Origin: Bacteroidota bacterium
Lineage (GTDB): Bacteria > Bacteroidota > Bacteroidia > AKYH767-A > OLB10
DNA: 64,000 bases
Reading direction: 5' to 3'
Assembly: GCA_016717325.1 (NCBI GenBank)
Contig: JADKFV010000022.1
Location: 1 to 64,000, forward strand
This document shows positions 10,024-19,344 of this stretch, in pieces. Position 1 is the stretch's first letter; the number at the start of each line of letters is the position of its first letter. Made by a program: the position numbers and the translations under genes. The notes beneath the pieces were generated by a model. It did not search any database and was not told the DNA's origin. It worked only from the letters and a program-made list of their open reading frames with translations.

Positions 10024-11316
10024 TTATTTTTTAAGTAGAGGTTGTTTGGTAATCCCATTCGAGGTTTCTAATGAAACAATGTAATAACCTGGCAACAAAG
10101 CAGAGATGTTTATTTGCTCTGTATTGTTATTCACTTTTTGTTGTATTATATTTTTTCCTGCAACATCACTTATAGTTATTAGTGAAGCATTATTTAAATT
10201 GCTTACAGTAATAATTTCATTTGCCGGATTTGGGAAGATGTTGAAACTGTTTGTATTGTTTTCACTCATGCTGGTTGAAGAAGAGTAATCAACAAATATA
10301 GTACCTGGAGAAACAGATACATTAAATGAATCGGTTGGTATATTACTGTTTGAAGGATACACGTATACTTTGCCAAAGCTAACATAATCAGTATTTCCGG
10401 CATAAATCAAATCGTTGGTGGCATCATAACCCATACCATATATGTAGTTATTTATTTGGAGTGAGCCATTATTTGCATTTGTGGCAATATTGAATTTTTT
10501 CAAATCACTTTCGCCCGATACCTGATAAAAAATATCGCCTCCGGCATTAGCATATACAGATGAAGCACAACCCGAACCCACATTTAATTTTGTTGTTGTT
10601 GCCGCACCTGTGTTATTATCATAAGTACTTACCGATGCATTTGTAAAATCAAGATTGTTAAGCGTGATTACTTTGTGTGTATTGTTGTCGTAAGTTAAAT
10701 AATCAGGATTGAGGCCGTCAGCACCCAGGTCTATTTCGTTGGTATATGTTTGCGATGGTAAATACACTTTGCCAATTTTGCCAACATAGTTTGGAAAGTA
10801 AAATGCATTGTTCAAAGCAATGTATGCTGTATCGTTTGCAACTACTATACCTTCGGTGGTATAAGCAGGCCCTGTTGTTTTGTCGAGTTGGTATATCAAA
10901 TTCAAATTAGTTTTGTCATAAACTTGAAAGTAGTTGTCGGGCAATCCAACATCACCACGGGTGCATAACAATTGATTATTCCAAACACTCATTTTGCGTA
11001 TGCCAATCACAGGTTCAAAATCGAGTTGAGCATTGCTTATTTTATCGAACAAATAAATACCATCGCTGGCGGCTACATAAAGATTATTGCCATCGGTGAT
11101 TACATCACTTGCAAACATTGCATTGTTGAAAGTTGCAATGGTGTTGTACTGTTTTGTCACAGGGTTATAAGCTCCTACCGAAGGCGATACAACTTGCGTC
11201 ATGGTGCTCCAGTTGAAGTAGCCTTCGTTGAGCACATATACACGATAAACGGGTGATTGAGCAAACATGAGAACGTTTGCAAACATTAAAATAAAAAGTA
11301 AAGATTTTTTTTTCAT
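10024..11316 (-). CDS. T9SS-sorted YncE/BtuG-like beta-propeller protein, likely vitamin B12 capture
   Basis: 430 residues. A signal peptide (MKKKSLLFILMFANVLMFAQ) is followed by a propeller of the YncE/DUF5074 type starting VYVLNEGYFN, with blade motifs such as SDVITDGNNLYVAASDG and PDYLTYDNNTHKVITLN. The last 75 residues or so are a T9SS sorting domain (IFPNPANEIITV, ISDVAGKNI). The family includes BtuG of gut Bacteroides, a surface lipoprotein propeller that binds cobalamin and hands it to BtuB. A cobalamin riboswitch lies directly upstream on the same strand, which supports that role. BtuG is lipid-anchored, whereas this one has no lipobox and carries a T9SS tail. No BtuB gene follows; the gene ends at a palindromic terminator. 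The B12 role is inferred. Confidence 0.8.
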   Translation of the reverse strand: MKKKSLLFILMFANVLMFAQSPVYRVYVLNEGYFNWSTMTQVVSPSVGAYNPVTKQYNTIATFNNAMFASDVITDGNNLYVAASDGIYLFDKISNAQLDFEPVIGIRKMSVWNNQLLCTRGDVGLPDNYFQVYDKTNLNLIYQLDKTTGPAYTTEGIVVANDTAYIALNNAFYFPNYVGKIGKVYLPSQTYTNEIDLGADGLNPDYLTYDNNTHKVITLNNLDFTNASVSTYDNNTGAATTTKLNVGSGCASSVYANAGGDIFYQVSGESDLKKFNIATNANNGSLQINNYIYGMGYDATNDLIYAGNTDYVSFGKVYVYPSNSNIPTDSFNVSVSPGTIFVDYSSSTSMSENNTNSFNIFPNPANEIITVSNLNNASLITISDVAGKNIIQQKVNNNTEQINISALLPGYYIVSLETSNGITKQPLLKK

Positions 11317-11396
11317 AATATTATGTGTGTTAAATTATTTTAAATTGAAAAGATAATGCAACACAACATCACTATTATATAATAGCGGCAGAGATG

Positions 11397-11541
11397 TTGA
11401 CATTAACTTATATTCGCGAAGTTAATCAGTCAAAGTTACGAAGTATGTATCTGGCTCAAAGAGAAAATCTCTTCATACAGTTGCGCGTCAGCCCACGAAT
11501 TGCACGTGATTCCATTCTGTTATTGTATTGGCTTCGTAACC
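11397..11541 (-). ncRNA. Cobalamin (adenosylcobalamin) riboswitch
   Basis: Read on the minus strand, the leader has the class I cobalamin riboswitch core: GGAATCACGTGCAATTC, GGGCTGACGCGCAACTGTA, then GAGCCAGATAC. The closing stem P1 pairs GTTACGAAG (11532-11540) with CTTCGTAAC (11435-11443). Just downstream a long hairpin (11397-11433, arms TTGAC..ATTAACTT and AAGTTAAT.GTCAA) is a likely expression platform with the kissing loop. It ends about 80 bases before the ATG at 11316, so it should repress the BtuG-like gene when B12 is plentiful. Confidence 0.92.
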
Positions 11542-11561
11542 TTTTTATGAAAGAACTGGCG

Positions 11562-11589
11562 CAAATGTAAAAAGTTATTGTTGTAACAA
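11562..11589 (-). promoter_or_regulatory. Promoter of the riboswitch transcript
   Basis: On the minus strand TACATTTG (11562-11569) matches the TAnnTTTG -7 box, with TTG at 11587-11589 seventeen bases upstream, as expected for Flavobacteriia-type promoters. It would start the RNA about 15 bases before the aptamer and lies just beyond the end of the receptor gene. Confidence 0.6.
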
Positions 11590-11625
11590 CAACTATGTAT
11601 TAATAAACTTGCCAACCAGAAAACA

Positions 11626-13944
11626 TTAAAAGCTATACTTCACCGACATAATTGGAACTGTAGATATTTGTTTTTTCTCGGCTACTTTTTTCAAATATAT
11701 ATCATAGTAAAAATAATCGGTATTCATATTTCCTGCAAGGTTTTGAATATCGAGTGCAAACAAAAAATTGTGATGCGTGCGATTTACACGATAAGTAAAT
11801 CGCAAATCGGTGCGGAAGTAATCTTTTTGCTGTAAACTGAATGCTGCAATATCATACACTATTGTTTGTTGTGCAAGTTCCGATTGATCTATATCGATAG
11901 GAGTATACCGCATACCGCCCGCATACAAAGCATGCGCACTTATGCCAAATATTTTATTGGCTTTTTTATTTTTCCATTCATAACCACCGGCAAAATTTGT
12001 TGTATGATTGTTTGCATAGCGGGTATGCCGTTCAATATTATCGCTGCCTTTATACTTTGCATCGAATACAGAAACAGATATCATATAATAGAAGTGATTG
12101 CTAAGCGGGTGCATATAATTAATATTTACTCCGTAGTTGGTTCCTGTTCCTGTATTTACAAAAGGCTGAGTTGTTGAAGTTTCAAAATTATTCAATGTGG
12201 AAAAGCTATTTTTTATTCCCGCACTCACTGCAATATTGTTTAGTTGCTGATAGTATAATTCGGTTTTTAGCAATGCATTATTCTTGAATAAATGTGCAAA
12301 AATTATAGAATGATTGAGGCTATTGTTGAACGAAGGTTGGAAATCATTTCTTTGTGTTTCCATATTTTGTGAAACAAATTTTTCGATCAATTGGCTTGTC
12401 ATATTTGCTGCGTACTGAAGTTGATTTGCTTCATCAATTTTGAAAATTATTTTCCCTAAATAATTCGGTTGCGCTTTGCTGGCATCATTCACCATGCTCA
12501 TTTTTACCGCTAATTCGATAGCGAATTTTTTACTTGCCTGCAATTTGTAATCAATGTAAGGGTTATGTTGTTGCAGCGTGTAATTTCTGTTATAAATTTC
12601 TATAGTTAAGTTTTCCTTGTCGATGGCAGATTGTTGCTCTTGCTTTGCATTACCTGTTCTGCCTATAATACCAACGCGTAAATTTTGCTTTATGCCAAAG
12701 CTATGATTATAAAAAACGTGATAAGGCAAATAATTTTTTTCGGAGGTATTATTATACAAAGCATTATAGTTGAGTTGTTTATTGGCAGGAGCACTTTTGC
12801 GTTCATCGCTCATCATATTAATACCGATAACAGCTTTCAGATAATTATTGTTTTTAAAAGCGTGCAACCACGATGCACCCGCCAGAATGGTGTTGGCATA
12901 ATATCCTGCATTGGTGAGGAACTTTTGCGAAGTCCATTCAGCAGAATCTTTTGGAACACTAAAGTATGTACTGTTTGCACCGGCAACAGCAAAAATATTT
13001 ATATCGTTGTTTTGTTTTACCGGCAAGTGAATATTGAACGATAGATCCTGAAAGCGAATATCCTCGCCACCAAATGTTACTCCCATAGCTGCAAGTATTC
13101 CGGTAAAAGAATACCGGTAATTTACCAAAAACGATGCACCGCTTTTTTTATTAATAGGGCCTTCGATGGCGGCATCAACACCTACCAGGCCGCCTTGTAT
13201 TGCGTACTCAAATTTTTCGTTATTGCCCTTGCGAAGGTAATTGCTAAAAGCACCACCAAGTGAGTTTGAAAACTGTATATCGAAAATGCCATTATAAAAA
13301 TTGGTATGCGAAAGCATATTGCTGCTAAGCATACTTATACCACCACCTGCAGTTGCGGGTCGGTCGCTAATGGTGCCTGCGTTGGCAAGGTGATTGGGAT
13401 TTATTACCATGAGGTCGTTTACATACCAGCCTATATCGTTTGGCGAGTGCCCGTTTACAGAAATATGATTGGTGCCATCGTTCACTGCCATCACGCCCGG
13501 CAGATATGTTGCTGCTCGCGCTACATCATCGTTCACTGTGGCGTAGCGCTGTGTTTGTTCTACACTAATTCGGTTTGCATTGAGGTTGCCAAGTACAAGC
13601 GGCACAGCAGATACTTCTATTATTTGTAACGGTGACGCTATACGAAGCATTTTAACTTCAAGCACTATTTCTTTTCCACTAAGGGATAATACTTCTTCCA
13701 GTGTATAAGTTTGGTATTTGTCTTTTGTAAAAATTATTTTGTAACGCCCTGCAGCAATATTGGCTAATCGAAATTTGCCATCGGCCTGTGTGTAATCATT
13801 ATAATTTGTAATGCCATTTTCAAATGCAATTTGCACTCCCTGCAGTGGCGTTAATCCCGATGCATCCGTTACCCGGCCACGAATGGTTTGACCATTAACG
13901 CAAAACGGAATAAAAAAAAGCGAAATAAAAATGAGGTTTTTCAT
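11626..13944 (-). CDS. TonB-dependent outer membrane receptor with carboxypeptidase-like N-domain
   Basis: 772 residues. Signal peptide (MKNLIFISLFFIPFCVNGQ), then a carboxypeptidase-regulatory-like domain at about 20-110 (IRGRVTDASGLTPLQGVQIA), a plug domain at about 125-240 (YLPGVMAVNDGTNHISVNG), and a beta-barrel to the C-terminal aromatic VKYSF. Such receptors import large nutrients using TonB energy; the substrate cannot be read from the sequence. The ATG overlaps the stop of the upstream membrane-protein gene by four bases, so the two are cotranscribed. The B12-riboswitch gene lies directly downstream on the same strand, so a corrinoid substrate is possible, but this receptor has no riboswitch of its own. 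Confidence 0.88.
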   Translation of the reverse strand: MKNLIFISLFFIPFCVNGQTIRGRVTDASGLTPLQGVQIAFENGITNYNDYTQADGKFRLANIAAGRYKIIFTKDKYQTYTLEEVLSLSGKEIVLEVKMLRIASPLQIIEVSAVPLVLGNLNANRISVEQTQRYATVNDDVARAATYLPGVMAVNDGTNHISVNGHSPNDIGWYVNDLMVINPNHLANAGTISDRPATAGGGISMLSSNMLSHTNFYNGIFDIQFSNSLGGAFSNYLRKGNNEKFEYAIQGGLVGVDAAIEGPINKKSGASFLVNYRYSFTGILAAMGVTFGGEDIRFQDLSFNIHLPVKQNNDINIFAVAGANSTYFSVPKDSAEWTSQKFLTNAGYYANTILAGASWLHAFKNNNYLKAVIGINMMSDERKSAPANKQLNYNALYNNTSEKNYLPYHVFYNHSFGIKQNLRVGIIGRTGNAKQEQQSAIDKENLTIEIYNRNYTLQQHNPYIDYKLQASKKFAIELAVKMSMVNDASKAQPNYLGKIIFKIDEANQLQYAANMTSQLIEKFVSQNMETQRNDFQPSFNNSLNHSIIFAHLFKNNALLKTELYYQQLNNIAVSAGIKNSFSTLNNFETSTTQPFVNTGTGTNYGVNINYMHPLSNHFYYMISVSVFDAKYKGSDNIERHTRYANNHTTNFAGGYEWKNKKANKIFGISAHALYAGGMRYTPIDIDQSELAQQTIVYDIAAFSLQQKDYFRTDLRFTYRVNRTHHNFLFALDIQNLAGNMNTDYFYYDIYLKKVAEKKQISTVPIMSVKYSF

Positions 13945-14741
13945 TGTTCTTCAAATGTTTTAAATAAAACAAAACTAAAAGGCATTAGCAAAAATATAAA
14001 AACACCATAATACCATCCTGCAAAAACTGCGGTTATAGCAGCATTTAGCAACACAATATTTGAAGGAATTTTTTCAAGTAAATGTACATTGTTGTTTTTA
14101 TTGTCCTCGGAAAAATATTGATTGAGGCGATACAAAACCCCAAAAAACCAGATAATAATAAACGGCAATGCTTCCAGAATTTGGAATGGCGGTATTAATG
14201 ATCCCATTGCAAAAACACCAATAGCGGCAAGCATTAGCAGAATAACAGTATATTTTTGAATTGGTCTGCCGGTATCATTTATTACGGGCCATACCGAAGC
14301 GTAAAACAATACCGGTAGCAGTAAAACCCAGCCGTGTTCCATGAAGGAATATTGATTGGATAGAATACTCACAGCAAATACAACAAGGTAATGGAAGTGT
14401 ATTTTTACTTTATCGGTGAAGGGGATTTTAGTAAATAACAATGCCACCGAAAGCAGAGAAGTGAGAGCCGAAAAAATATTTATTTGTAAAAGCAAAGCGC
14501 TGCCTAGCATCATAATAAAAAGATGAACGACTAAATATTTTTTTGTGGATAAAAAGTGATTGAATGTTGCTGTGGAAATAAGGCAATACAACGCTAACTT
14601 TTGAAGAAAATGGAAGTTAATAAATTTATTGGTTTCGGGCGATACAAAACTAAGAATGTATCCGGCTACTGCAAATCCGGCAAACACAAAAGTAAATGCA
14701 CGCAAGATGGAGGAAGGTTTTATATTAAAGGCAAATTTCAT
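13941..14741 (-). CDS. Integral membrane protein of unknown function
   Basis: 266 residues, very hydrophobic, with about seven or eight predicted membrane helices (for example FTFVFAGFAVAGYILSFV, YLVVFAVSILS, YTVILLMLAAIGVFAMG, FIIIWFFGVLY). I recognise no family motif. It overlaps the start of the TonB-dependent receptor by four bases, so the two form a tight operon; a role linked to the receptor's substrate is plausible but not shown. No regulatory RNA is visible in the 100 bases upstream. Confidence 0.7.
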   Translation of the reverse strand: MKFAFNIKPSSILRAFTFVFAGFAVAGYILSFVSPETNKFINFHFLQKLALYCLISTATFNHFLSTKKYLVVHLFIMMLGSALLLQINIFSALTSLLSVALLFTKIPFTDKVKIHFHYLVVFAVSILSNQYSFMEHGWVLLLPVLFYASVWPVINDTGRPIQKYTVILLMLAAIGVFAMGSLIPPFQILEALPFIIIWFFGVLYRLNQYFSEDNKNNNVHLLEKIPSNIVLLNAAITAVFAGWYYGVFIFLLMPFSFVLFKTFEEQ

Positions 14742-14842
14742 TTGATGTATTTTAGGTAAAAAGTCGTCACTTATTTATTAGTGCAGGATTAACACCTTTT
14801 TAGTTTCAATGTTTCATTAGTGGTAGGTATATCCACTTATAT

Positions 14843-15715
14843 TTATTTTGTAGAAAGCACTTTGAGCATTTCTTCCAGTTCATTTTCTTTTTCGGTATCG
14901 CCAATTTTTTGGTACGAAAAAATAAGATTCCGAATCAGTCGCGAAATCATATCTATATTCGAACAAGGTTCGTAGTATGCTTTTTCGTGTTCCATTTTAA
15001 GTTTATCCAAAAACTGATCTATTTCGCTACGGCCAAATACTACTCCGCGACTAAATGGATTAATGTAAAACAAAATTCTTGTAGAGCTGTCGTTAAATGC
15101 CTCGCGAAGAATATTCATTTCGTCAACGTAAGCAAGTATAAAATGCTCGGGAAGATTCACACCATATATTGGCAGGTCGAGTTGTTTTGCCAACTGTATG
15201 TATAATAAAGAAAGAAGTAACGGATTACCTTTTTTCGTTTCGAGCACAATGTTGATGTATGAATTTCCCGGTAGGTGATAATTTGCCGTATTGCCTTTAA
15301 ACTGATGCATATCGAAAAGCACACGGTTAATAACTTTTACTTTTTCGTATGCCGTAAGGTTATCGTTTATCTCTAGCCAAATATCACGCTTTATCTGATT
15401 TATCTGCGATTGAATTTTATCTTCTTCCAAATCAGGATATTGATGCCGGGCAACTATAATGGCACCCTCGAGCAAATCATCGGGATTCTTTTTCCATTCC
15501 TCGAGACTGCTAAGCAAGTCATCGTGCTGCAATTTGTGAATAATGCTAATGATGCGTTGTTGCTTCAACGGGTCGAACGACTGGCTCCATGCATCTTCGA
15601 GCACCGGAATAACAGCACGCCCTAAATTGAGTATTTGAGTTTCCACAATGGTAACCACTTCGTTATCATCATCGTCAAGAAGGCTGATAAGTGCTTTTAC
15701 TTCGTTTTCGTTCAT
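14843..15715 (-). CDS. SirB1-like transglutaminase-fold protein
   Basis: 290 residues. The N-terminal part is an acidic helical repeat-like region (ALISLLDDDDNEVVTIV, QRIISIIHKLQHDD). The middle, about 95-230, carries the signature of the SirB1/Transglut_core2 family: KGNPLLLSLLYIQLAKQLDL followed by GVNLPEHFILAY. The His of PEHF is kept, but I see no clear catalytic Cys, as is common in this family, whose biochemical role is poorly defined. The gene is divergent from the DUF721 gene and separated from the membrane-protein operon by 100 bases. It is intact and looks like ordinary chromosomal content. Confidence 0.8.
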   Translation of the reverse strand: MNENEVKALISLLDDDDNEVVTIVETQILNLGRAVIPVLEDAWSQSFDPLKQQRIISIIHKLQHDDLLSSLEEWKKNPDDLLEGAIIVARHQYPDLEEDKIQSQINQIKRDIWLEINDNLTAYEKVKVINRVLFDMHQFKGNTANYHLPGNSYINIVLETKKGNPLLLSLLYIQLAKQLDLPIYGVNLPEHFILAYVDEMNILREAFNDSSTRILFYINPFSRGVVFGRSEIDQFLDKLKMEHEKAYYEPCSNIDMISRLIRNLIFSYQKIGDTEKENELEEMLKVLSTK

Positions 15716-15876
15716 ACAGCGTTGCGCTATTTTTTTTACAATAGTACAACGCCAAGTTTAAATATTGGTAATTATACTTTTCTTATTTTGAACAATCAAT
15801 GTTAAAAATTATGCATAACTATTTTGATTTGAAGTATGACACTAAATTGTTTCATTTGTGAGAATTAATTAGCAAC

Positions 15877-16164
15877 ATGCAATCGGAGGAGAATAATATC
15901 AAGAATTTGATAGGAGTAGTAATCACTCAAAATAAATTAAAATCGAAACTCAATGAAGTGAGAATTCGTGAAGCCTACGAAAAAGTAATGGGACACACTA
16001 TCAACATAAGAACTACCGAAGTGAAACTATATGGTACCAAGTTAAGCATTGCTGTAAATTCGGCACCGCTTAAAGCAGAAATGACTTTTAGTAAAAATAA
16101 AATAATTGCATTACTCAATGCCGAGCTTGGCGATACTATTATCGAAGACATTTGGATAAAGTAA
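15877..16164 (+). CDS. DUF721 (DciA-like) protein
   Basis: 95 residues, the usual length in Bacteroidota. The motifs YEKVMGHTINIRTTEVKLYG, LKAEMTFSKNKIIALLN and the C-terminal IIEDIWIK match the DUF721 family, related to the nucleic-acid-binding domain of DciA, the loader of the replicative helicase in bacteria without DnaC. Whether this short form loads DnaB is unknown. It is followed 51 bases later by the peptide transporter gene in the same direction. Confidence 0.85.
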   Translation: MQSEENNIKNLIGVVITQNKLKSKLNEVRIREAYEKVMGHTINIRTTEVKLYGTKLSIAVNSAPLKAEMTFSKNKIIALLNAELGDTIIEDIWIK

Positions 16165-16215
16165 TTGGCAAATGTTTTAAATATAAAATAAAATCTAACA
16201 AACTTTTTAAATAAT

Positions 16216-17874
16216 ATGGCAGATGTAAAACACCCTAAAGGGTTACCGTTTTTATTTTTTAGCGAAATGTGGGAACGTTTTGGCTACTACCTCATGATAG
16301 GAATTTTTACACTTTATCTCAAAGATGTGAAAGATGGTTTCGCCATGACCGAAGCTGAAAGTGCTGACTTATACGGAACTTTTATTGCCCTGGTTTTTCT
16401 TACTCCTTTTCTTGGAGGCCTGCTTGCCGACAGGTATTTCGGTTATCGAAAGTCAATCATCTTTGGTGGGTTACTTATGGGGGTGGGCTATTGTATGATG
16501 GGCATTCATTCGCTACCAATGCTATATCTTGCTATGACCCTGGTAATATTTGGTAACGGTTTTTTTAAACCAAACATTTCAACACTGCTGGGTAACTTAT
16601 ATTCTACCGATGAGAACAAACATCTTAAAGATGTGGGGTATAATATTTTTTACATGGGGATAAATATTGGTGCCTTTATATGCAATTTTTTCGGTGCCGC
16701 ACTCTACCTCACACTGGGCTGGAGTTACGCTTTTCTTGCAGCAGGTATAGGCATGTTTATTGGCGTAATCGTTTTTCTTGTAGGCACAAAACACTACAAA
16801 GATTTCGATATTATGAAAGGCACACAACCCGGTGATATGTCTATGGGACGAATATCATTGCTCATATTATTGCCATCTGTTGTGTTTGGCGTTTTGGGAT
16901 GGATGATAAAAGGAATAACAAATGATGCCAACCCGGACGGTAATATTTTTGGTTCGGATAGTACCGATGCATTTGTATTTGCCTGCCTGCCGGTGATATA
17001 TTTTTATTCTTCTTTATACGTTAAGGCAGATGCCCACGAAAAAAAACCTGTGGGTGCTTTATTAGCAATATTTGCTGTAGTGATTTTGTTTTGGGCCGTA
17101 TTTAAACTCAATGGTTCGGCACTCAATACCTGGGCCGATAGATATACCGACCGTCAGATAACCGGTACAGCACAATCTGTTTTTAATTCTCTAAAGCTAT
17201 CAAAAGACCTTACATACAAACTCGATACGGTTGATAAATACGATGCAGCATTTCGTTTGCAAAAAGTAAATGGCAAAGTTGAAAAGGAATACAATTATCC
17301 AATTTACTTTCGCAATGTGTCGTCAAATAAATTACCGGCCGAAGGCGAAAAAGTAAGTGTATGGGCAACCAATTTAAGTCAGTCGATAAACCCCGGCTGG
17401 GTAATATTACTCACTCCGCTTGTGGTGGCGTTCTTTTCATTTTTACGCATCAGAAAAAAAGAACCTACCACACCAACAAAAATAGCTTTAGGTTTATTCA
17501 TCTCTGCACTGTCTGTTTTAGTAATGGTGGCTGCTGTAAAAGCCGGAAGCAATGGCAGCGAAAAAGTTGCTGTTTGGTGGCTTATTGCAAATTATGGTGT
17601 TATCACCATTGGCGAATTATGTCTGAGTCCAATGGGCTTATCAGTTGTTTCTAAACTCAGTCCACCACGAATTACTTCGCTTATGATGGGCGGATGGTTT
17701 CTTGCCACTTCTATAGGTAACAAACTAAGCGGAGTGCTTGCAAGCCTCTGGGATACTTACGATGATAAAACAAATTTCTTCTTGCTAAATTTTTCGTTAC
17801 TCATAGTTGCCACAATATTTTTATTAGCCATGTTGAAATGGTTGAATGGCATTTTTAAGGAGTATGTGAAGTAA
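16216..17874 (+). CDS. Proton-dependent oligopeptide transporter (POT/PTR family, MFS)
   Basis: 552 residues of a polytopic membrane protein. The N-terminal helix holds the POT signature ExxER (FFSEMWERFGYY), which couples proton binding to di- and tripeptide uptake. Further family marks are GGLLADRYFGYRKSI between helices 2 and 3, GNGFFKPNISTLLG, and FYMGINIGAF in the fifth helix. A soluble insertion at about 300-400 (NTWADRYTDRQ to SINPGW) lies between helices, as in Bacteroidota homologues. The gene is intact and ends at a strong terminator at 17942. Confidence 0.92.
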   Translation: MADVKHPKGLPFLFFSEMWERFGYYLMIGIFTLYLKDVKDGFAMTEAESADLYGTFIALVFLTPFLGGLLADRYFGYRKSIIFGGLLMGVGYCMMGIHSLPMLYLAMTLVIFGNGFFKPNISTLLGNLYSTDENKHLKDVGYNIFYMGINIGAFICNFFGAALYLTLGWSYAFLAAGIGMFIGVIVFLVGTKHYKDFDIMKGTQPGDMSMGRISLLILLPSVVFGVLGWMIKGITNDANPDGNIFGSDSTDAFVFACLPVIYFYSSLYVKADAHEKKPVGALLAIFAVVILFWAVFKLNGSALNTWADRYTDRQITGTAQSVFNSLKLSKDLTYKLDTVDKYDAAFRLQKVNGKVEKEYNYPIYFRNVSSNKLPAEGEKVSVWATNLSQSINPGWVILLTPLVVAFFSFLRIRKKEPTTPTKIALGLFISALSVLVMVAAVKAGSNGSEKVAVWWLIANYGVITIGELCLSPMGLSVVSKLSPPRITSLMMGGWFLATSIGNKLSGVLASLWDTYDDKTNFFLLNFSLLIVATIFLLAMLKWLNGIFKEYVK

Positions 17875-17892
17875 GCTTAAATGTAATTAGCC

Positions 17893-17928
17893 CCGACACT
17901 TCGATCGGGATGCCGACCGAAGTGTCGG
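17893..17928. repeat. Short palindromic element
   Basis: Perfect 11-bp inverted arms CCGACACTTCG/CGAAGTGTCGG enclose a 14-base centre. There is no T tract, so it is more likely a small dispersed palindrome than a terminator. I see no second copy in the window. Confidence 0.5.
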
Positions 17929-17941
17929 CATTAAAATTCAA

Positions 17942-17971
17942 AAAGCCCAATAAATATTTTTATTGGGCTTT
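17942..17971. terminator. Terminator after the peptide transporter
   Basis: A 13-bp perfect stem AAAGCCCAATAAA/TTTATTGGGCTTT with a 4-base loop; A and T flanks allow action on both strands. Confidence 0.85.
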
Positions 17972-17992
17972 GTATTTTGTGCATAAGTAGCC

Positions 17993-18142
17993 TCACTTCT
18001 TCAATCTTGTCAGCCACTCAATCACTTGATGTAATTCAACTTTTGTCCTGCCTTTATCCTCCACTTTTGTGATGTAGTGCGGATAAACCTTTGCAAAAGT
18101 CATTTTTGCAATTCGTACATCGTGTTCAGGTATTGTTTTCAT
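17993..18142 (-). pseudogene. Truncated DUF2200 gene
   Basis: The 49-codon frame begins MKTIPEHDVRIAKM and continues VYPHYITKVEDKGRTK and VIEWLTR, which is the conserved N-terminus of the DUF2200 family (normally about 110-120 residues). It stops right after the WLT motif, and the terminator at 17942 lies where the rest should be. DUF2200 proteins have no known function. The piece starts a run of three decayed genes on this strand. Confidence 0.7.
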
Positions 18143-18238
18143 ACTATTTTATATTGAAGATATTTTGGTTTCCGGAATTGTACTTCTTCAAATCACTAAA
18201 AATCATGTCAATCAATCATGGTAATCGCGAAAATCAAA

Positions 18239-18636
18239 TTAATCCTGGTTTAATTTTTCTAATTGTCCTTTTCTTTTTACTATTTTTTTGTAGTCTCATT
18301 GAATTGCTCTTGATTTTTGCAGCCAACGCTTCAAATCTTTTACCACAATTTCTGATACGCTATTGTAAAATAGAGAGGCGTCCTTAAATTTTTGTCCTCT
18401 TATGCTTAAATCCTTCTCATCAAAATCTGCCCCGCTCCAAAACATCAGCCTGATTCCCCGTTTCTGTTTGCTGTAACCAACAATTGGATTGCCATCTAAA
18501 AACCAAACAGGGTGAGCATGCCAGATTTTATTTTCTGTATCGCGCAGTTGGCTGTTTATAATAGCAGCAAGCTGCACGCAAATTTCTTTGTCGGCTTTAG
18601 CCTGTTTGTCATTTATACTTTAATTTCTTTATTCAT
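18239..18636 (-). pseudogene. DUF1801 (YdhG-like) gene with a frameshift and a nonsense mutation
   Basis: Translation from the ATG at 18634-18636 gives MNKEIKV and then runs out of frame; one base added near 18612 restores YNDKQAKADKEIC and joins it to the long frame with IWHAHPVWFLDGNP and GIRLMFWSGADFDE, typical of DUF1801. Near the C-terminus the usual Trp in AIQ-W-DYK reads TGA, after which the frame continues DYKKIVKRKGQL to a real stop at 18239. Two lesions at conserved places make real decay more likely than one sequencing error. Confidence 0.75.
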
Positions 18637-18654
18637 AGTTCTGCCATTTATATG

Positions 18655-19340
18655 TTACAATATTCGTGACGATGTGATTTTAATTTCAGCATATTTCCAT
18701 GTTTCATCAAAACGGATTTTTGTTTCATCATATTTCTTTTTGTCGCCAAGTTTTTCGTAAGCATTCATCACTCCTCGCAATTCCCAACCGTTTTCGCGGT
18801 AGGTTTTTAAATCCTCATCATAAACTTTTATCGCATCCTGAAATTTTCCTGCTTCAATTAAAACTGCCCCAAATGATGTCGAACAGAAAAAAACCAGTCA
18901 TGCGGTTCGTCATAATTCTATGCATCTTGTTTTGCAACGGCTTCTTGTAAAAGTGAAATTGCCCTTGTATAGTTTTTCTCTTTTGCATTAATTTCTCCAT
19001 CCAAAGTTTTGGAAGCAATCACACATATATCAAACACACTGTTAATTCCCCAAATTGTTAAATCCTTTTAGTTGTGTCGGTCATGAGCGCTTTCATTTCT
19101 GCAAGATGTTTATTCGCATCAGGAATTTTATTTTGCAATAGCATTGCCATACCTTGTGCATAATGCCAAATCACGTATGGATATTTCAAGTCTTTTTCGG
19201 GTGCAGGTGAATGAAGAATATCGTTCCATAAACCAAGCTAGGTTGAATCCTGTCGTGCAACTTCAAAAAATGAACGCCCTGCTTCGGCATGATTGAATTA
19301 AAAGTAAAATACATGACGGTTCTTTCATTAGAAGTTTTCT
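18655..19340 (-). pseudogene. Decayed TPR-repeat protein gene
   Basis: Conceptual translation across several breaks gives a recognisable tetratricopeptide protein: HAEAGRSFFEVARQD, YVIWHYAQGMAMLLQNK, WGINSVFDI, YTRAISLLQEAVAKQD, NYDEPHDWFF, GAVLIEAGKFQDAIKVYDED, ENGWELRGVMNAYEKLGD and finally KITSSRIL before a stop at 18655. At least two in-frame stops (near 19237 and 18918) and two or three frameshifts interrupt it. Only the C-terminal two thirds remain, because the 5' part runs into the end of the next gene upstream on this strand (19345). The YDEP and SSR motifs fit a common TPR family of unknown role. Confidence 0.7.
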
Positions 19341-19344
19341 GCAT

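Noticed and set aside
11626..13944. Naming the TonB-dependent receptor btuB
   Set aside because: It lies upstream of, not behind, the riboswitch and has no B12-specific mark that I can see; the substrate stays open.
18239..18636. TGA read as tryptophan (alternative genetic code)
   Set aside because: The same gene also has a frameshift, other genes use TGG for Trp and end normally at TGA (for example at 8037), so the TGA is a nonsense mutation.
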